Shown: in pieces, positions 55,263 to 61,737 of the stretch
Layout: every line of letters begins with the position of its first letter
How positions within the stretch are numbered: position 1 is the first letter of the stretch
Source of the DNA: Rhodococcus sp. ABRD24
GTDB lineage: Bacteria; Actinomycetota; Actinomycetes; Mycobacteriales; Mycobacteriaceae
Length of the DNA stretch: 64,000 nt
Assembly (NCBI RefSeq): GCF_004328705.1
Contig: NZ_CP035319.1
Span: 248,001 to 312,000, forward strand
Reading direction: 5' to 3'
Translations under genes and position numbers: made by a program
Notes under the pieces: model-generated
Seen by the model: the letters and a program-made list of their open reading frames with translations, nothing else
Told to the model about the DNA's origin: nothing
Database searches by the model: none

Positions 55263-55502
55263 GTGAGCACAGACGACACAACGCCGGAGGAGGCACAAGA
55301 GACCAAGCGGCGCAGAGCGATACGGAGGGCCGAACTCAAGGCCGCGCGTAAAGCCGAGTACTGGGCGCGCAAGCTCGCCGCCGCGGAAGCGGCCGGACCC
55401 GAGCAGTTCGCACGAGCACAACGCGAGTACGAGAACGCGCGGGCCATGTCGAAATCCGTTCGGGCCGCTGGTCTCTCGCTACTGCCACCCGACCCCGAAT
55501 AA
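55263..55502 (+). CDS. Small charged helical protein, 79 residues
   Basis: Starts at GTG 55263 with no obvious ribosome-binding site; a TATTAG about 45 bases upstream may be a -10. The product is strongly charged and helical (KRRRAIRRAELKAARKAEYWARKLAAAEAAG...QREYENARAMSK), consistent with a coiled coil, and ends in PPDPE. No family recognised. A good hairpin follows the stop. It stands between the excisionase and replication genes. Confidence 0.6.
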   Translation: MSTDDTTPEEAQETKRRRAIRRAELKAARKAEYWARKLAAAEAAGPEQFARAQREYENARAMSKSVRAAGLSLLPPDPE

Positions 55503-55506
55503 AGCG

Positions 55507-55534
55507 GAAGCCCCGGTGGCCGCCGGGACTTCCA
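55507..55534 (+). terminator. Hairpin after the 79-residue ORF
   Basis: GGAAG-C-CCCGG pairs with CCGGG-A-CTTCC around six bases, five bases after the stop. There is no T-run. Confidence 0.55.
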
Positions 55535-55589
55535 ACACAGACCGAGTGCCTTACGCGCTGGCCCAATTCACACGCCCAGCGTAGCAGGC

Positions 55590-55614
55590 ACTCCCGACCA
55601 AGGGAGTACCTCCC
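55590..55614 (+). promoter_or_regulatory. Alternative hairpins over the Prim-Pol ribosome-binding site
   Basis: The Shine-Dalgarno GGGAG at 55602-55606 can pair with upstream ACTCCC (ACTCCC-GACCAA-GGGAGT, 55590-55607) or downstream CTCCC (GGGAG-TAC-CTCCC, 55602-55614). Both are perfect and mutually exclusive, and both hide the ribosome-binding site. This suggests controlled translation of the replication gene. Confidence 0.5.
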
Positions 55615-55616
55615 AG

Positions 55617-56459
55617 ATGAACGACACACCGCAAACGACCCTCCGACCACCCGGGCGAATCCGCCGATCTAGCGAGGTCAACCGGCCGACCGCCCCCGTC
55701 CGAGACCATATTCTCGAGCAGGCCCTCGCCTACGTCCGCGCCGGACTCCCGGTCCTGCCGTTGCGGGGCAAGGCCCCAATCACCTCTCGGGGCGTGTACG
55801 ACGCCTCCCTCGACGAGGACCAGCTCCGCCAGTGGTGGAGCCGCGGAAACTGGAACGTCGGCGTAGCCGTCCCGGAGGGCCTGGTCGTCCTCGACGTGGA
55901 CCCCCGCAACGGCGGCACCGACGCCGCCCAGCTCCTCACGCTGAGGCTCGGCGGACTCCCGGACACCCTGCGCGCCAGGACCGGCGGTGGCGGCTGGCAC
56001 GTCTGGCTCCGAATCCAGGCGCTCTCCGGTGACCTGCGGTCCTCGCTCGGCGACGGAATCGACGTCAAACGGTTCGGCGGTTACGTCGTGATGCCGCCCT
56101 CGATCCACCCGAACACCGGTCGCCCGTACGCCTGGCACACAGTGGCCGCACCCGCGACAGCCCCGGCGACGTGGGACCGGGAGCTGCGCAAGCCGACCTC
56201 GAACACCCGACCGGCAAAGGGCCACCTTCGGCTGGCGACCGGCGGGGACTACTCGGCGTCCCTCGAACGGCTCGCCAACACGACCGAGGGCGGGCGCGGA
56301 AACGCGCTCTTCGCGGTCGGAGCGTCAATGCGCGACGACGGCCAGCTCCACGCCGAGAACGAGTCGCGACTGTTCGAGGTCGCACGCCACGCGGGCCTGG
56401 ACGACGCGGAGATCACCAAGACCATCGAGTCGGTCAAGAGGGGAAACGGGAAACGTTGA
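55617..56459 (+). CDS. Bifunctional DNA primase/polymerase (Prim-Pol domain)
   Basis: A 280-residue archaeo-eukaryotic-type primase-polymerase with only the N-terminal Prim-Pol domain. Key parts: ALAYVRAGLPVLPLRGKAPI, the catalytic metal motif VLDVDPRNGG near residue 91, GGGGWHVWLRI with the conserved His near residue 124, and IDVKRFGGYVVMPPSIHPNTGRPYAW. The last 70 residues are a helical linker (TEGGRGNALFAVGASMRDDG). Helicase function is supplied by the next gene, whose TTG start overlaps this stop (TTGA). Together they are the likely replication initiator pair of the element. Confidence 0.92.
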   Translation: MNDTPQTTLRPPGRIRRSSEVNRPTAPVRDHILEQALAYVRAGLPVLPLRGKAPITSRGVYDASLDEDQLRQWWSRGNWNVGVAVPEGLVVLDVDPRNGGTDAAQLLTLRLGGLPDTLRARTGGGGWHVWLRIQALSGDLRSSLGDGIDVKRFGGYVVMPPSIHPNTGRPYAWHTVAAPATAPATWDRELRKPTSNTRPAKGHLRLATGGDYSASLERLANTTEGGRGNALFAVGASMRDDGQLHAENESRLFEVARHAGLDDAEITKTIESVKRGNGKR

Positions 56460-57604
56460 CAGCCGCACAGGCCACCGGCGAAGTGGTCGAAATCCCGTTC
56501 GTGGGGCCACCGCTGGCCCCCGAGGACGCGGTCTCGAACGAGGTCCAGCACGCGGTCGAGCGGCTGCGCGTCCAGCAGGCGGCCCGGGAGCTGTTCGCCC
56601 GGGAGCAGGCCGCGGACACCGCGATCCCCGCCCCGATCTCGCTCGCTGACCTGCTCGACACGCCAGACGATCCGGTCCAGTACCGAATGGAGGAGCTGTG
56701 GCCCAAGGGCGGTCGAGTCGTGTTCGCCGCCTCGAAGAAGTCCGGCAAGACCACCGCCACCGGTAACGCGATCCGGTGCCTCGCGGACGGGGGCCAGTTC
56801 CTCGGGCGGTTCCAGACCGAACAGGTCCGCCGCGTGACGCTGATCGACAACGAACTCGACCCCCGAATGCTCAAGCGGTGGCTCCGCGACCACGGAATCC
56901 ACGCCACCGAGCGGGTCCAGGTCGTCACGCTCAGGGGGCACATCTCCTCGTTCAACATCCTGGAGCCGCAGACCCGAGCGCGGTGGGCCCAACGGCTCCG
57001 CGGTTCCGACGTCGTGATCCTGGACTGCCTCCGGCCGGTCCTGGACGCCCTCGGGCTGGACGAGAACCGCGAGGCGGGCCGGTTCCTGGTCGCGTTCGAC
57101 GAGCTGCTGGACGACGCCGAGGTCGACGAAGCAATGGTGGTCCACCACATGGGCCACTCGGGGGAACGCTCTCGCGGCGACTCCCGGATCGTGGACTGGC
57201 CGGACGCGTTGTGGAAGATCGTCCGCGAGGACCCGGACGACGACTCGTCGGCCCGCTACTTCTCGGCGTTCGGTCGCGACGTCGAGGTCCACGAGGGAAT
57301 GCTCGACTACAACCCCGCTACCCGTGAGCTAACACTCGACGACGTGTCCCGGAAGGCCGTCCAGGACGAGCGTCGGGCCGAGCAGAAGGCCCAGAAGCAC
57401 GCCCAGCGAGAGAAGGACACCCGCGCCGTGATTGCGGTCGTGCGGGAGGCCATGAGGAAGAACGGCGGCGTCCTGTCCGGGCGCGCCGCGGAGAAGGCGG
57501 TTCGGTCCGCCGGACTGAAGGTCACCAACGGGGATGGCCCCCGGCTCGTCGAGGCGGCGCGGAACGGCTCGGACGGCCACGAGTGGGGCGAAGATGAGTA
57601 CTGA
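56456..57604 (+). CDS. RecA-like AAA ATPase (RepA/helicase-type)
   Basis: A 382-residue P-loop ATPase. TTG 56456 overlaps the Prim-Pol stop as TTGA. Walker A FAASKKSGKTT is at residues 90-100, Walker B VVILDCLRP near 190, and VHHMGHSGERSRGDSRIVDWPDAL, typical of RepA-like hexameric helicases, near 230. The C-terminal charged helix and a small wHTH-like tail (AMRKNGGVLSGRAAEKAVRSAGL) may bind origin DNA. Probably unwinds or loads at the element origin with the Prim-Pol. Confidence 0.88.
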   Translation: MTAAQATGEVVEIPFVGPPLAPEDAVSNEVQHAVERLRVQQAARELFAREQAADTAIPAPISLADLLDTPDDPVQYRMEELWPKGGRVVFAASKKSGKTTATGNAIRCLADGGQFLGRFQTEQVRRVTLIDNELDPRMLKRWLRDHGIHATERVQVVTLRGHISSFNILEPQTRARWAQRLRGSDVVILDCLRPVLDALGLDENREAGRFLVAFDELLDDAEVDEAMVVHHMGHSGERSRGDSRIVDWPDALWKIVREDPDDDSSARYFSAFGRDVEVHEGMLDYNPATRELTLDDVSRKAVQDERRAEQKAQKHAQREKDTRAVIAVVREAMRKNGGVLSGRAAEKAVRSAGLKVTNGDGPRLVEAARNGSDGHEWGEDEY

Positions 57605-58046
57605 AACCGTCCTTAATTACTCCGCTCCGAGTGCTCCGCGGAGCACCTCTCCGGAGCGTCGGAGCGCTCCGATCGGAATGCTCCGGTCCGGACACCCTCC
57701 GAAGGGGGGTTCCGGAGGCGGAGCGTTCGGATCATTCGGGTCGGGCCGCTCGGATCGTGGCCACCAACAACCAGGTCGGATCATTCGCGGGGCTAATGAT
57801 CTCAACTTCCGACGGCTGGGAGATAGGCATCTGCGAGACCTCTGCCCGCGACTTAGTCTCGTTTTCTCTCCCCACGGCGGGTGCCAAGCGGTCGACCGTC
57901 CGCTCACCGTGGCGTCGCTCGACCCTCTCCTTTCCGTTCCCTCGGCCTCGGACGGCGTCCGAAGGTGTCGGTACCGGAGAACACCCTCGAAACGACGTAA
58001 CGCCAACGGAGGCAACATCTTTCCGAACGCGGTGAGGGGACAGTGA
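57594..58046 (+). CDS. Uncertain ORF, 150 residues, overlapping the palindrome cluster
   Basis: ATG 57594 overlaps the ATPase stop, and its own stop overlaps the WhiB-like start as GTGA, which argues for a coupled gene. Against it, the first 45 codons are generated by the GCTCCG palindromes (SAPSAPRSTSPERRSAPIG), and the rest lacks any recognised domain. The product would be basic and low in hydrophobics. The stretch may instead be non-coding origin or regulatory DNA of about 440 bases. Confidence 0.35.
   Translation: MSTETVLNYSAPSAPRSTSPERRSAPIGMLRSGHPPKGGSGGGAFGSFGSGRSDRGHQQPGRIIRGANDLNFRRLGDRHLRDLCPRLSLVFSPHGGCQAVDRPLTVASLDPLLSVPSASDGVRRCRYRRTPSKRRNANGGNIFPNAVRGQ
57624..57724. repeat. Palindrome cluster built on GCTCCG, candidate replication origin
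   Basis: Eight copies of GCTCCG or its complement occur in about 100 bases, arranged as perfect palindromes: GTGCTCCGCGGAGCAC (57631-57646), CTCCGGAG (57649-57656), CGGAGCGCTCCG (57660-57671) and GTCCGGAC (57686-57693). It lies directly after the Prim-Pol and ATPase genes. Iterated sites next to replication genes are the usual layout of satellite and plasmid origins; function is inferred. Confidence 0.6.
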
Positions 58047-59341
58047 ACGCCGCGACGCGGGCGGTCGGCGATTGGGTGGCCGCCCGAGTCCTCGACCGAC
58101 CCGGCCGGTTCCTGCCGGCCGAGGACGCCGAGGCCGACCTCGACGCCTGGTTGACCGAACACCGCCTCGCCGTAGCTCGACCGACCCGAGGGCGGGTCAA
58201 CCTGACCACGAGGTGGGGACGGCTCGAGACCCACGGCGGCCGCCGCGGTTGGTGGGATCGAACCCTCGCGCCGACCCTCAGCTCAGATTCCGCAACTCGC
58301 GAGTTACCGACACAGCTACTCGCCGGACTGGTCGACCCCGACCTCGCCGGGGCCGCGTGTGTTGGTCTCGCCCCGATGTTCGACGCCGAGCTGGCCGACG
58401 AGACCGCCACCGACCGCCGCGCACGGGTGGCCCTCGCCGCCAAGGTTTGCGCCCGGTGCCCGGTGTTCGCCGGGTGCGATACCGCCGCGACACAGGCCGG
58501 ACGCCCCTCGGGCGTGTGGGCCGGACAGCTTCGCCTGATCACAAGACCACCCAGACCACGACACGAAAGGTCGTCGCATGAACGAGAACTCCCTCCCGAC
58601 CGCCTCCCCTGCCACCACTCCCGCAGCGGGTGGCCAGGATCGCCGGACGGTTCCGCCGTCCCAGTTCACCGTTCCGGTTGCCCCGGCACGCCTCCCGGGT
58701 GCCCGCACCGGATGGGAGGCCGGGATCGGCAAGCCCGGGGCCGCGCTCGCAGTGGCCGTTTGGGTGCTGCGCGCCTGGCGCGAAAGTCGCGCAGGCGACG
58801 GCCCGGTGACCGAGGTTCGACCGACTCCCGACCTCGCCGCCCACATCCGCACGACCCCGGCACTGTTGCGGGACGCAGTCCTGTTGCTGCGGACCGACCT
58901 CTCCCGGGTGACGCGGGCGGACGAGCACCAGGCCAAGGTGGAGGCCGAAGAGGTCGCCGCGTACGAGGCCAGCCAGCGGGCGATCACGGCCTCGAACGCT
59001 CGGCGGGTCGCAAACGTCGAAGCGGAAGCGCCCGGAGAACGCCCGACCCTTTCGGTGGCCCCGAAACCCCGAATCTTGCGCTCGAGTGTCTTCGCTGGCC
59101 AGGTAGACACCCGAACGAGCACCTCGGATCTCGGGGCGTCCGCCCCCTCGGCGGTGGACCTGATCGGCGAAGCGCTCGCGCGCTCGACCCGGCCGGAAGT
59201 CCTTGCGCTCTGCGCGATCGCGGCGGCTGTTCTCGAGACCCGGAGTCCGCGGTGATCGCGAAGTGCACCGAACCCCGGTGCGCCTACCTGACTCGCGATG
59301 GCCGTTGCCCGCTGCACCTCGACGAGGAGAACCGACGATGA
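58043..59341 (+). CDS. WhiB-like iron-sulfur protein; frame runs on without a stop
   Basis: GTG 58043 has GAGGGG three bases upstream and overlaps the preceding stop (GTGA). Residues 1-165 form an N-terminal extension and a WhiB domain with Cys106, Cys136, Cys139 and Cys145 (C-x29-C-x2-C-x5-C) and GVWAG, expected to hold a 4Fe-4S cluster; phage-borne WhiB proteins are known transcription modulators. The frame remains open to 59341 (432 codons), but from about 58545 it is Arg/Gly/Pro-rich shadow of the 225-residue gene in another frame. Probably the original stop was lost or a small indel lies near 58540; the functional gene likely ends about there. Confidence 0.6.
   Translation: MNAATRAVGDWVAARVLDRPGRFLPAEDAEADLDAWLTEHRLAVARPTRGRVNLTTRWGRLETHGGRRGWWDRTLAPTLSSDSATRELPTQLLAGLVDPDLAGAACVGLAPMFDAELADETATDRRARVALAAKVCARCPVFAGCDTAATQAGRPSGVWAGQLRLITRPPRPRHERSSHERELPPDRLPCHHSRSGWPGSPDGSAVPVHRSGCPGTPPGCPHRMGGRDRQARGRARSGRLGAARLARKSRRRRPGDRGSTDSRPRRPHPHDPGTVAGRSPVAADRPLPGDAGGRAPGQGGGRRGRRVRGQPAGDHGLERSAGRKRRSGSARRTPDPFGGPETPNLALECLRWPGRHPNEHLGSRGVRPLGGGPDRRSARALDPAGSPCALRDRGGCSRDPESAVIAKCTEPRCAYLTRDGRCPLHLDEENRR
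58578..59255 (+). CDS. Hypothetical protein, 225 residues
   Basis: ATG 58578 has AAAGG eight bases upstream. The product has a Thr/Pro/Ala-rich start, a hydrophobic helix GKPGAALAVAVWVLRAWRES near residue 50, a charged helical centre (RADEHQAKVEAEEVAAYEAS) and an Ala/Leu-rich end (RPEVLALCAIAAAVLETRS). Codon use looks genuine, unlike the overlapping run-on frame. No family recognised. Its stop overlaps the next micro-ORF as GTGA, so it belongs to the element's coupled operon. Confidence 0.65.
   Translation: MNENSLPTASPATTPAAGGQDRRTVPPSQFTVPVAPARLPGARTGWEAGIGKPGAALAVAVWVLRAWRESRAGDGPVTEVRPTPDLAAHIRTTPALLRDAVLLLRTDLSRVTRADEHQAKVEAEEVAAYEASQRAITASNARRVANVEAEAPGERPTLSVAPKPRILRSSVFAGQVDTRTSTSDLGASAPSAVDLIGEALARSTRPEVLALCAIAAAVLETRSPR
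59252..59341 (+). CDS. 29-residue putative zinc-binding microprotein
   Basis: GTG 59252 overlaps the preceding stop (GTGA) and its stop overlaps the next ATG (ATGA). The product is CTEPRC-x8-C-x2-H in pattern (MIAKCTEPRCAYLTRDGRC then PLHLDEENRR), which can bind one zinc. Too small for default gene callers. The frame is the end of the long WhiB run-on frame. Double coupling and the Cys/His pattern are the evidence; function unknown. Confidence 0.6.
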   Translation: MIAKCTEPRCAYLTRDGRCPLHLDEENRR

Positions 59342-59565
59342 TCGACGAGACCCCGTTCGACTACGAGCTGCCGGAGCTGTTCGCCGACGAGCTGTTGCAC
59401 CTCGATCCGGTCGCGACCTGCGCCGCGGTCGAACTTTACGGCCCCTCGGCCCGCGCCTCGGTGGCCTATGACCGCACCGGTCGCCGGGTTGACGGCCTGC
59501 CGGTCGACGACTCCTGGTTCGCCCCGGCCGACTTGGCCGGCACCCGTCCGGAGGCGGACCAGTGA
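59338..59565 (+). CDS. Small acidic protein, 75 residues
   Basis: ATG 59338 overlaps the zinc microprotein stop (ATGA). The product is acidic (MIDETPFDYELPELFADELL start) with one cysteine and an RTGRRVDGLPVDDSWFAPADL tail. No family recognised. The stop lies within a 23-bp tandem duplication that links it to the next gene. Confidence 0.6.
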   Translation: MIDETPFDYELPELFADELLHLDPVATCAAVELYGPSARASVAYDRTGRRVDGLPVDDSWFAPADLAGTRPEADQ

Positions 59566-59599
59566 CCGCCCGGGTGGCGGACCAGTGACCGCCCGGGTG
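59554..59599 (+). repeat. 23-bp tandem duplication at a stop/start junction
   Basis: Two identical 23-base units (59554-59576, 59577-59599), each containing a GTGA overlap. The first GTG (59562) opens only an eight-codon frame that stops at the second GTGA; the second GTG (59585) starts the HTH gene. Confidence 0.85.
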
Positions 59600-59977
59600 G
59601 CGGGGGTACTTCTCGACGAGGCCGATACCCGACTGGTGGTCGGCGTCCTCGACACCCTCGCCGTACTGACGCGACAGCGTGGCCAACGCCTGCGCCCCGA
59701 CGTAGTGGCGCTCCGGAAACGCCTTACTGACGCGGCCGCTGCTCCTGACGTCAGCGCGTCAGAACCGGTACCCGACAGCCTGTTTCACTCGGTCTATGAC
59801 ACCGAGCGCAGCTACGAGGACACCCGGTCCGCGGCGCGGATGCTCGGCATCACTCCGCACGGCGTGCGTCACCTGCTCCGCACCGGTCGGCTCGAAGGCC
59901 ACCGGCACGCGGGCACCTGGTACGTCGACCGAGACAGCCTGATCGAGAGGACACGACAGTGTCGACTTCCTTCCTGA
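59585..59977 (+). CDS. Helix-turn-helix (MerR/Xis-like) domain protein
   Basis: A 130-residue protein from GTG 59585. Residues 1-75 are helical with no recognised domain (GVLLDEADTRLVVGVLDTLAVL). The C-terminal 45 residues form an AlpA/helix_turn_helix_17-type DNA-binding domain (AARMLGITPHGVRHLLRTGRLEGHRHAGTWYVDRDSLIERT). It precedes and overlaps the capsid gene by 19 bases, so it might control late genes. Function inferred from fold only. Confidence 0.7.
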   Translation: MTARVAGVLLDEADTRLVVGVLDTLAVLTRQRGQRLRPDVVALRKRLTDAAAAPDVSASEPVPDSLFHSVYDTERSYEDTRSAARMLGITPHGVRHLLRTGRLEGHRHAGTWYVDRDSLIERTRQCRLPS

Positions 59978-60760
59978 CCCCGAAGCTCAACGGCGGCACG
60001 TTGACCGTTGACGCTGTTCTGCAGCATCCGACCCGGATCACCAAGCGACTCGCGGATCTCGTCGCCCCTCGCGCGCTGGCGGGGCAGTTCTTCTCCGCAG
60101 ACGGGCAGAAGGTCCAAGGCGGCGGCATCCTGTACAGCACCCTCCGACCCTCCGACCCTCGGACCTGTACTCGGACGCGCCGGAGGACCGCGGTCCCGGC
60201 ACCGAGTACCGGATCGTCGCGACCCCGAAGGTGGGCTACGACCTCGCGGAGCTGGAGGACTTCGGCGGCAAGTTCGAGGTCACGGACGAGGAACGTACTC
60301 GCAACCAGACCGACGTCGTCGACCAGCGGACCACGCAGCTCGCGAACTCGATCCTCCGGAGCCTCGACCGCCGTGCCCTGGCCGCGGTCGACGCCGCACT
60401 CGATGGCCTCGACGGGGGTGTCGGCGTGGTCTTCGGCTCGAACTGGTCGGCAATCGAGCGCAACGGTGACCCGACCTCGCAAACCCCGACCCCGGACCGT
60501 TTCGAAGCGAACCTCGCCGACGTGCAGCTCGCGTTCGATATCGACGACCTCGGGCTGACGTTCGACACGCTCGTGATGAACCCGACTCAGAAGGCGGCCG
60601 TGGCCACCGCTTACGGCAAGGACCTCGCCGACGTGCTCGCCGCGTTCGAGACGAAGATCGTCGCGAGCGGCGGTCGACGATCGTTCAGTCGTACGTCGTT
60701 CCCGCGTTCGCGCCGCACAACCCGTACGCGGTCAAGAAGATCACCGGATTGGCGGGCTGA
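59959..60760 (+). pseudogene. Major capsid protein (HK97-type), disrupted by two frameshifts
   Basis: Starts at GTG 59959 after GAGAGG. Three reading frames in succession give one continuous capsid-like product: FLTPKLNGGTLTVDAVLQHP, then LAELEDFGGKFEVTDEERTR and LRSLDRRALAAVDAALDGLD, then TIVQSYVVPAFAPHNPYAVK and the stop at 60758. The first shift lies in an 8-bp tandem repeat (60141-60164); removing one unit restores the frame exactly. The second lies near 60663-60674 and needs one base added or two removed. The repaired protein would be about 264 residues. The capsid call rests on my recognition of actinophage-type sequence and the following Mu-I-like gene. Confidence 0.7.
60141..60164 (+). 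repeat. 8-bp tandem repeat causing the capsid frameshift
   Basis: CCTCCGAC at 60141-60148 and 60149-60156, then a one-mismatch copy CCTCGGAC at 60157-60164. Deleting one unit joins the two capsid frames. Confidence 0.85.
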
Positions 60761-60762
60761 TC

Positions 60763-60933
60763 GTGAACGAGCACGAGATCAACAAGCTGGTTTCCGCCGC
60801 GGTCGCGGACGGGCGGGTCACCCCCGGACGTAAGGCGTACTGGGAGAATGAGCTGACCAAGCGGCCTGCCTCCGCGGCTCCACTCCTCGCGAGCCTGGCC
60901 TCGGGTCTTCCCTCCGCCGATTGGGTTGTCTGA
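60763..60933 (+). CDS. Short Mu-I protease/scaffold-like C-terminal fragment, 56 residues
   Basis: GTG 60763, two bases after the capsid stop. The product MNEHEINKLVSAAVADGRVT followed by PGRKAYWENELTKRPASA resembles the C-terminal part of Mu gpI-type protease/scaffold proteins (an INxLVxxAVxxGRxxPxxxxxW pattern), here as a stand-alone small gene. It may be a scaffold remnant or a size-determining protein. The following 60934-61029 has no supported gene. Confidence 0.55.
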   Translation: MNEHEINKLVSAAVADGRVTPGRKAYWENELTKRPASAAPLLASLASGLPSADWVV

Positions 60934-61029
60934 CCCTCACAAACTCCCGGTGTGCGTGGAACACGCCGGGGTCGCGTCGGCTGACCGGAAAGCAGTCGGC
61001 GCGGCAGCGGGGCTTTACCTTTTCGCCCG

Positions 61030-61078
61030 CACAGCGACGCCCCTCCGGAAGACTGGTCGGAGGGGCGTCGCGCTGTGT
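61030..61078. terminator. Bidirectional terminator between capsid operon and TIR operon
   Basis: An 18-bp stem with a two-base bulge (CACAGC..GACGCCCCTCCG with CGGAGGGGCGTC..GCTGTG) and ten-base loop. It separates the convergent plus-strand and minus-strand operons of the element; its arm touches the stop of the minus-strand gene. Confidence 0.75.
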
Positions 61079-61737
61079 CAGCCCGCTTGTTCGTCGACCG
61101 CTTCCGGCCGGGTGGTCCGTGGCTTCCTAGGTCGGCGGAACTTGACCACCGAGCCTCCGGGCGCGTTCACTCCCCCGTGGCTCACGACCAGCGCGCGGGT
61201 GGCCTCCTCCACCTCTTCGAATGCCGAGTTCGTGTCGGCGCGAAGGGTCTCGAGTCGTTGCCATGAGGTCGACCATTTGTCAGGACCGCGTGCGTGGAGT
61301 GGCTTCATTGGGAGCGACCAGTCCCCATAGGTGAGGGCGCGGAGGCGGTCGAGGGCCTCAGTCAGGCGGGGTTCTCGAGTGAGGAACGAAATCCGCAGAG
61401 CTCGGTCACGAAGGCCCTCGACGTGTTCGATGTAGTTGTCTCGCATCGTCACCAGCGACCTAAGCCGCCCGGTGGTGGCTTCGGTGGAGGTGTCATCCAA
61501 CCGCTGCATTGCCTCTGCGCTTTGGATCCCCAGGTCTCGCTGCATATCCAGCGTCTTAACTCGCAGCACGAGTAATCCGGCGACTTCTTCCCGGAGCTTG
61601 TCCTCGACCGCCACCTCGCGGTCTCGGCGCTTGTCCATACGGTTGCTACGCTGCGTCAGCGTTACGCCTCCAAGGGCCACGACCGCGCCGCCGACCGGGC
61701 CGTTCGCCACGTCGGCCAGCCACGCCCAGAAACTCAC
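61078..61737 (-). CDS. Membrane-anchored helical protein, partner of the TIR gene
   Basis: A 219-residue protein. ATG 61737 overlaps the TIR stop as ATGA, so the two are coupled. One hydrophobic segment (WLADVANGPVGGAVVALGGV, residues 6-25) is followed by basic residues, then long helices (DREVAVEDKLREEVAGLLVL; RLRSLVTMRDNYIEHVEGL) predicted to be cytosolic. No known domain recognised. It may be a membrane effector or anchor in a defence pair with the TIR protein; no catalytic motif is visible. Confidence 0.7.
   Translation of the reverse strand: MSFWAWLADVANGPVGGAVVALGGVTLTQRSNRMDKRRDREVAVEDKLREEVAGLLVLRVKTLDMQRDLGIQSAEAMQRLDDTSTEATTGRLRSLVTMRDNYIEHVEGLRDRALRISFLTREPRLTEALDRLRALTYGDWSLPMKPLHARGPDKWSTSWQRLETLRADTNSAFEEVEEATRALVVSHGGVNAPGGSVVKFRRPRKPRTTRPEAVDEQAG

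Noticed and set aside
57631..58035. 134-codon frame in another phase over the palindrome cluster
   Set aside because: Low-complexity start from the repeats and no coupling to neighbours; weaker than the 150-codon frame, itself doubtful.
60926..61330. 134-codon plus-strand frame after the Mu-I-like gene
   Set aside because: Crosses the terminator and lies opposite the membrane-protein gene; it overlaps the preceding stop only by chance.
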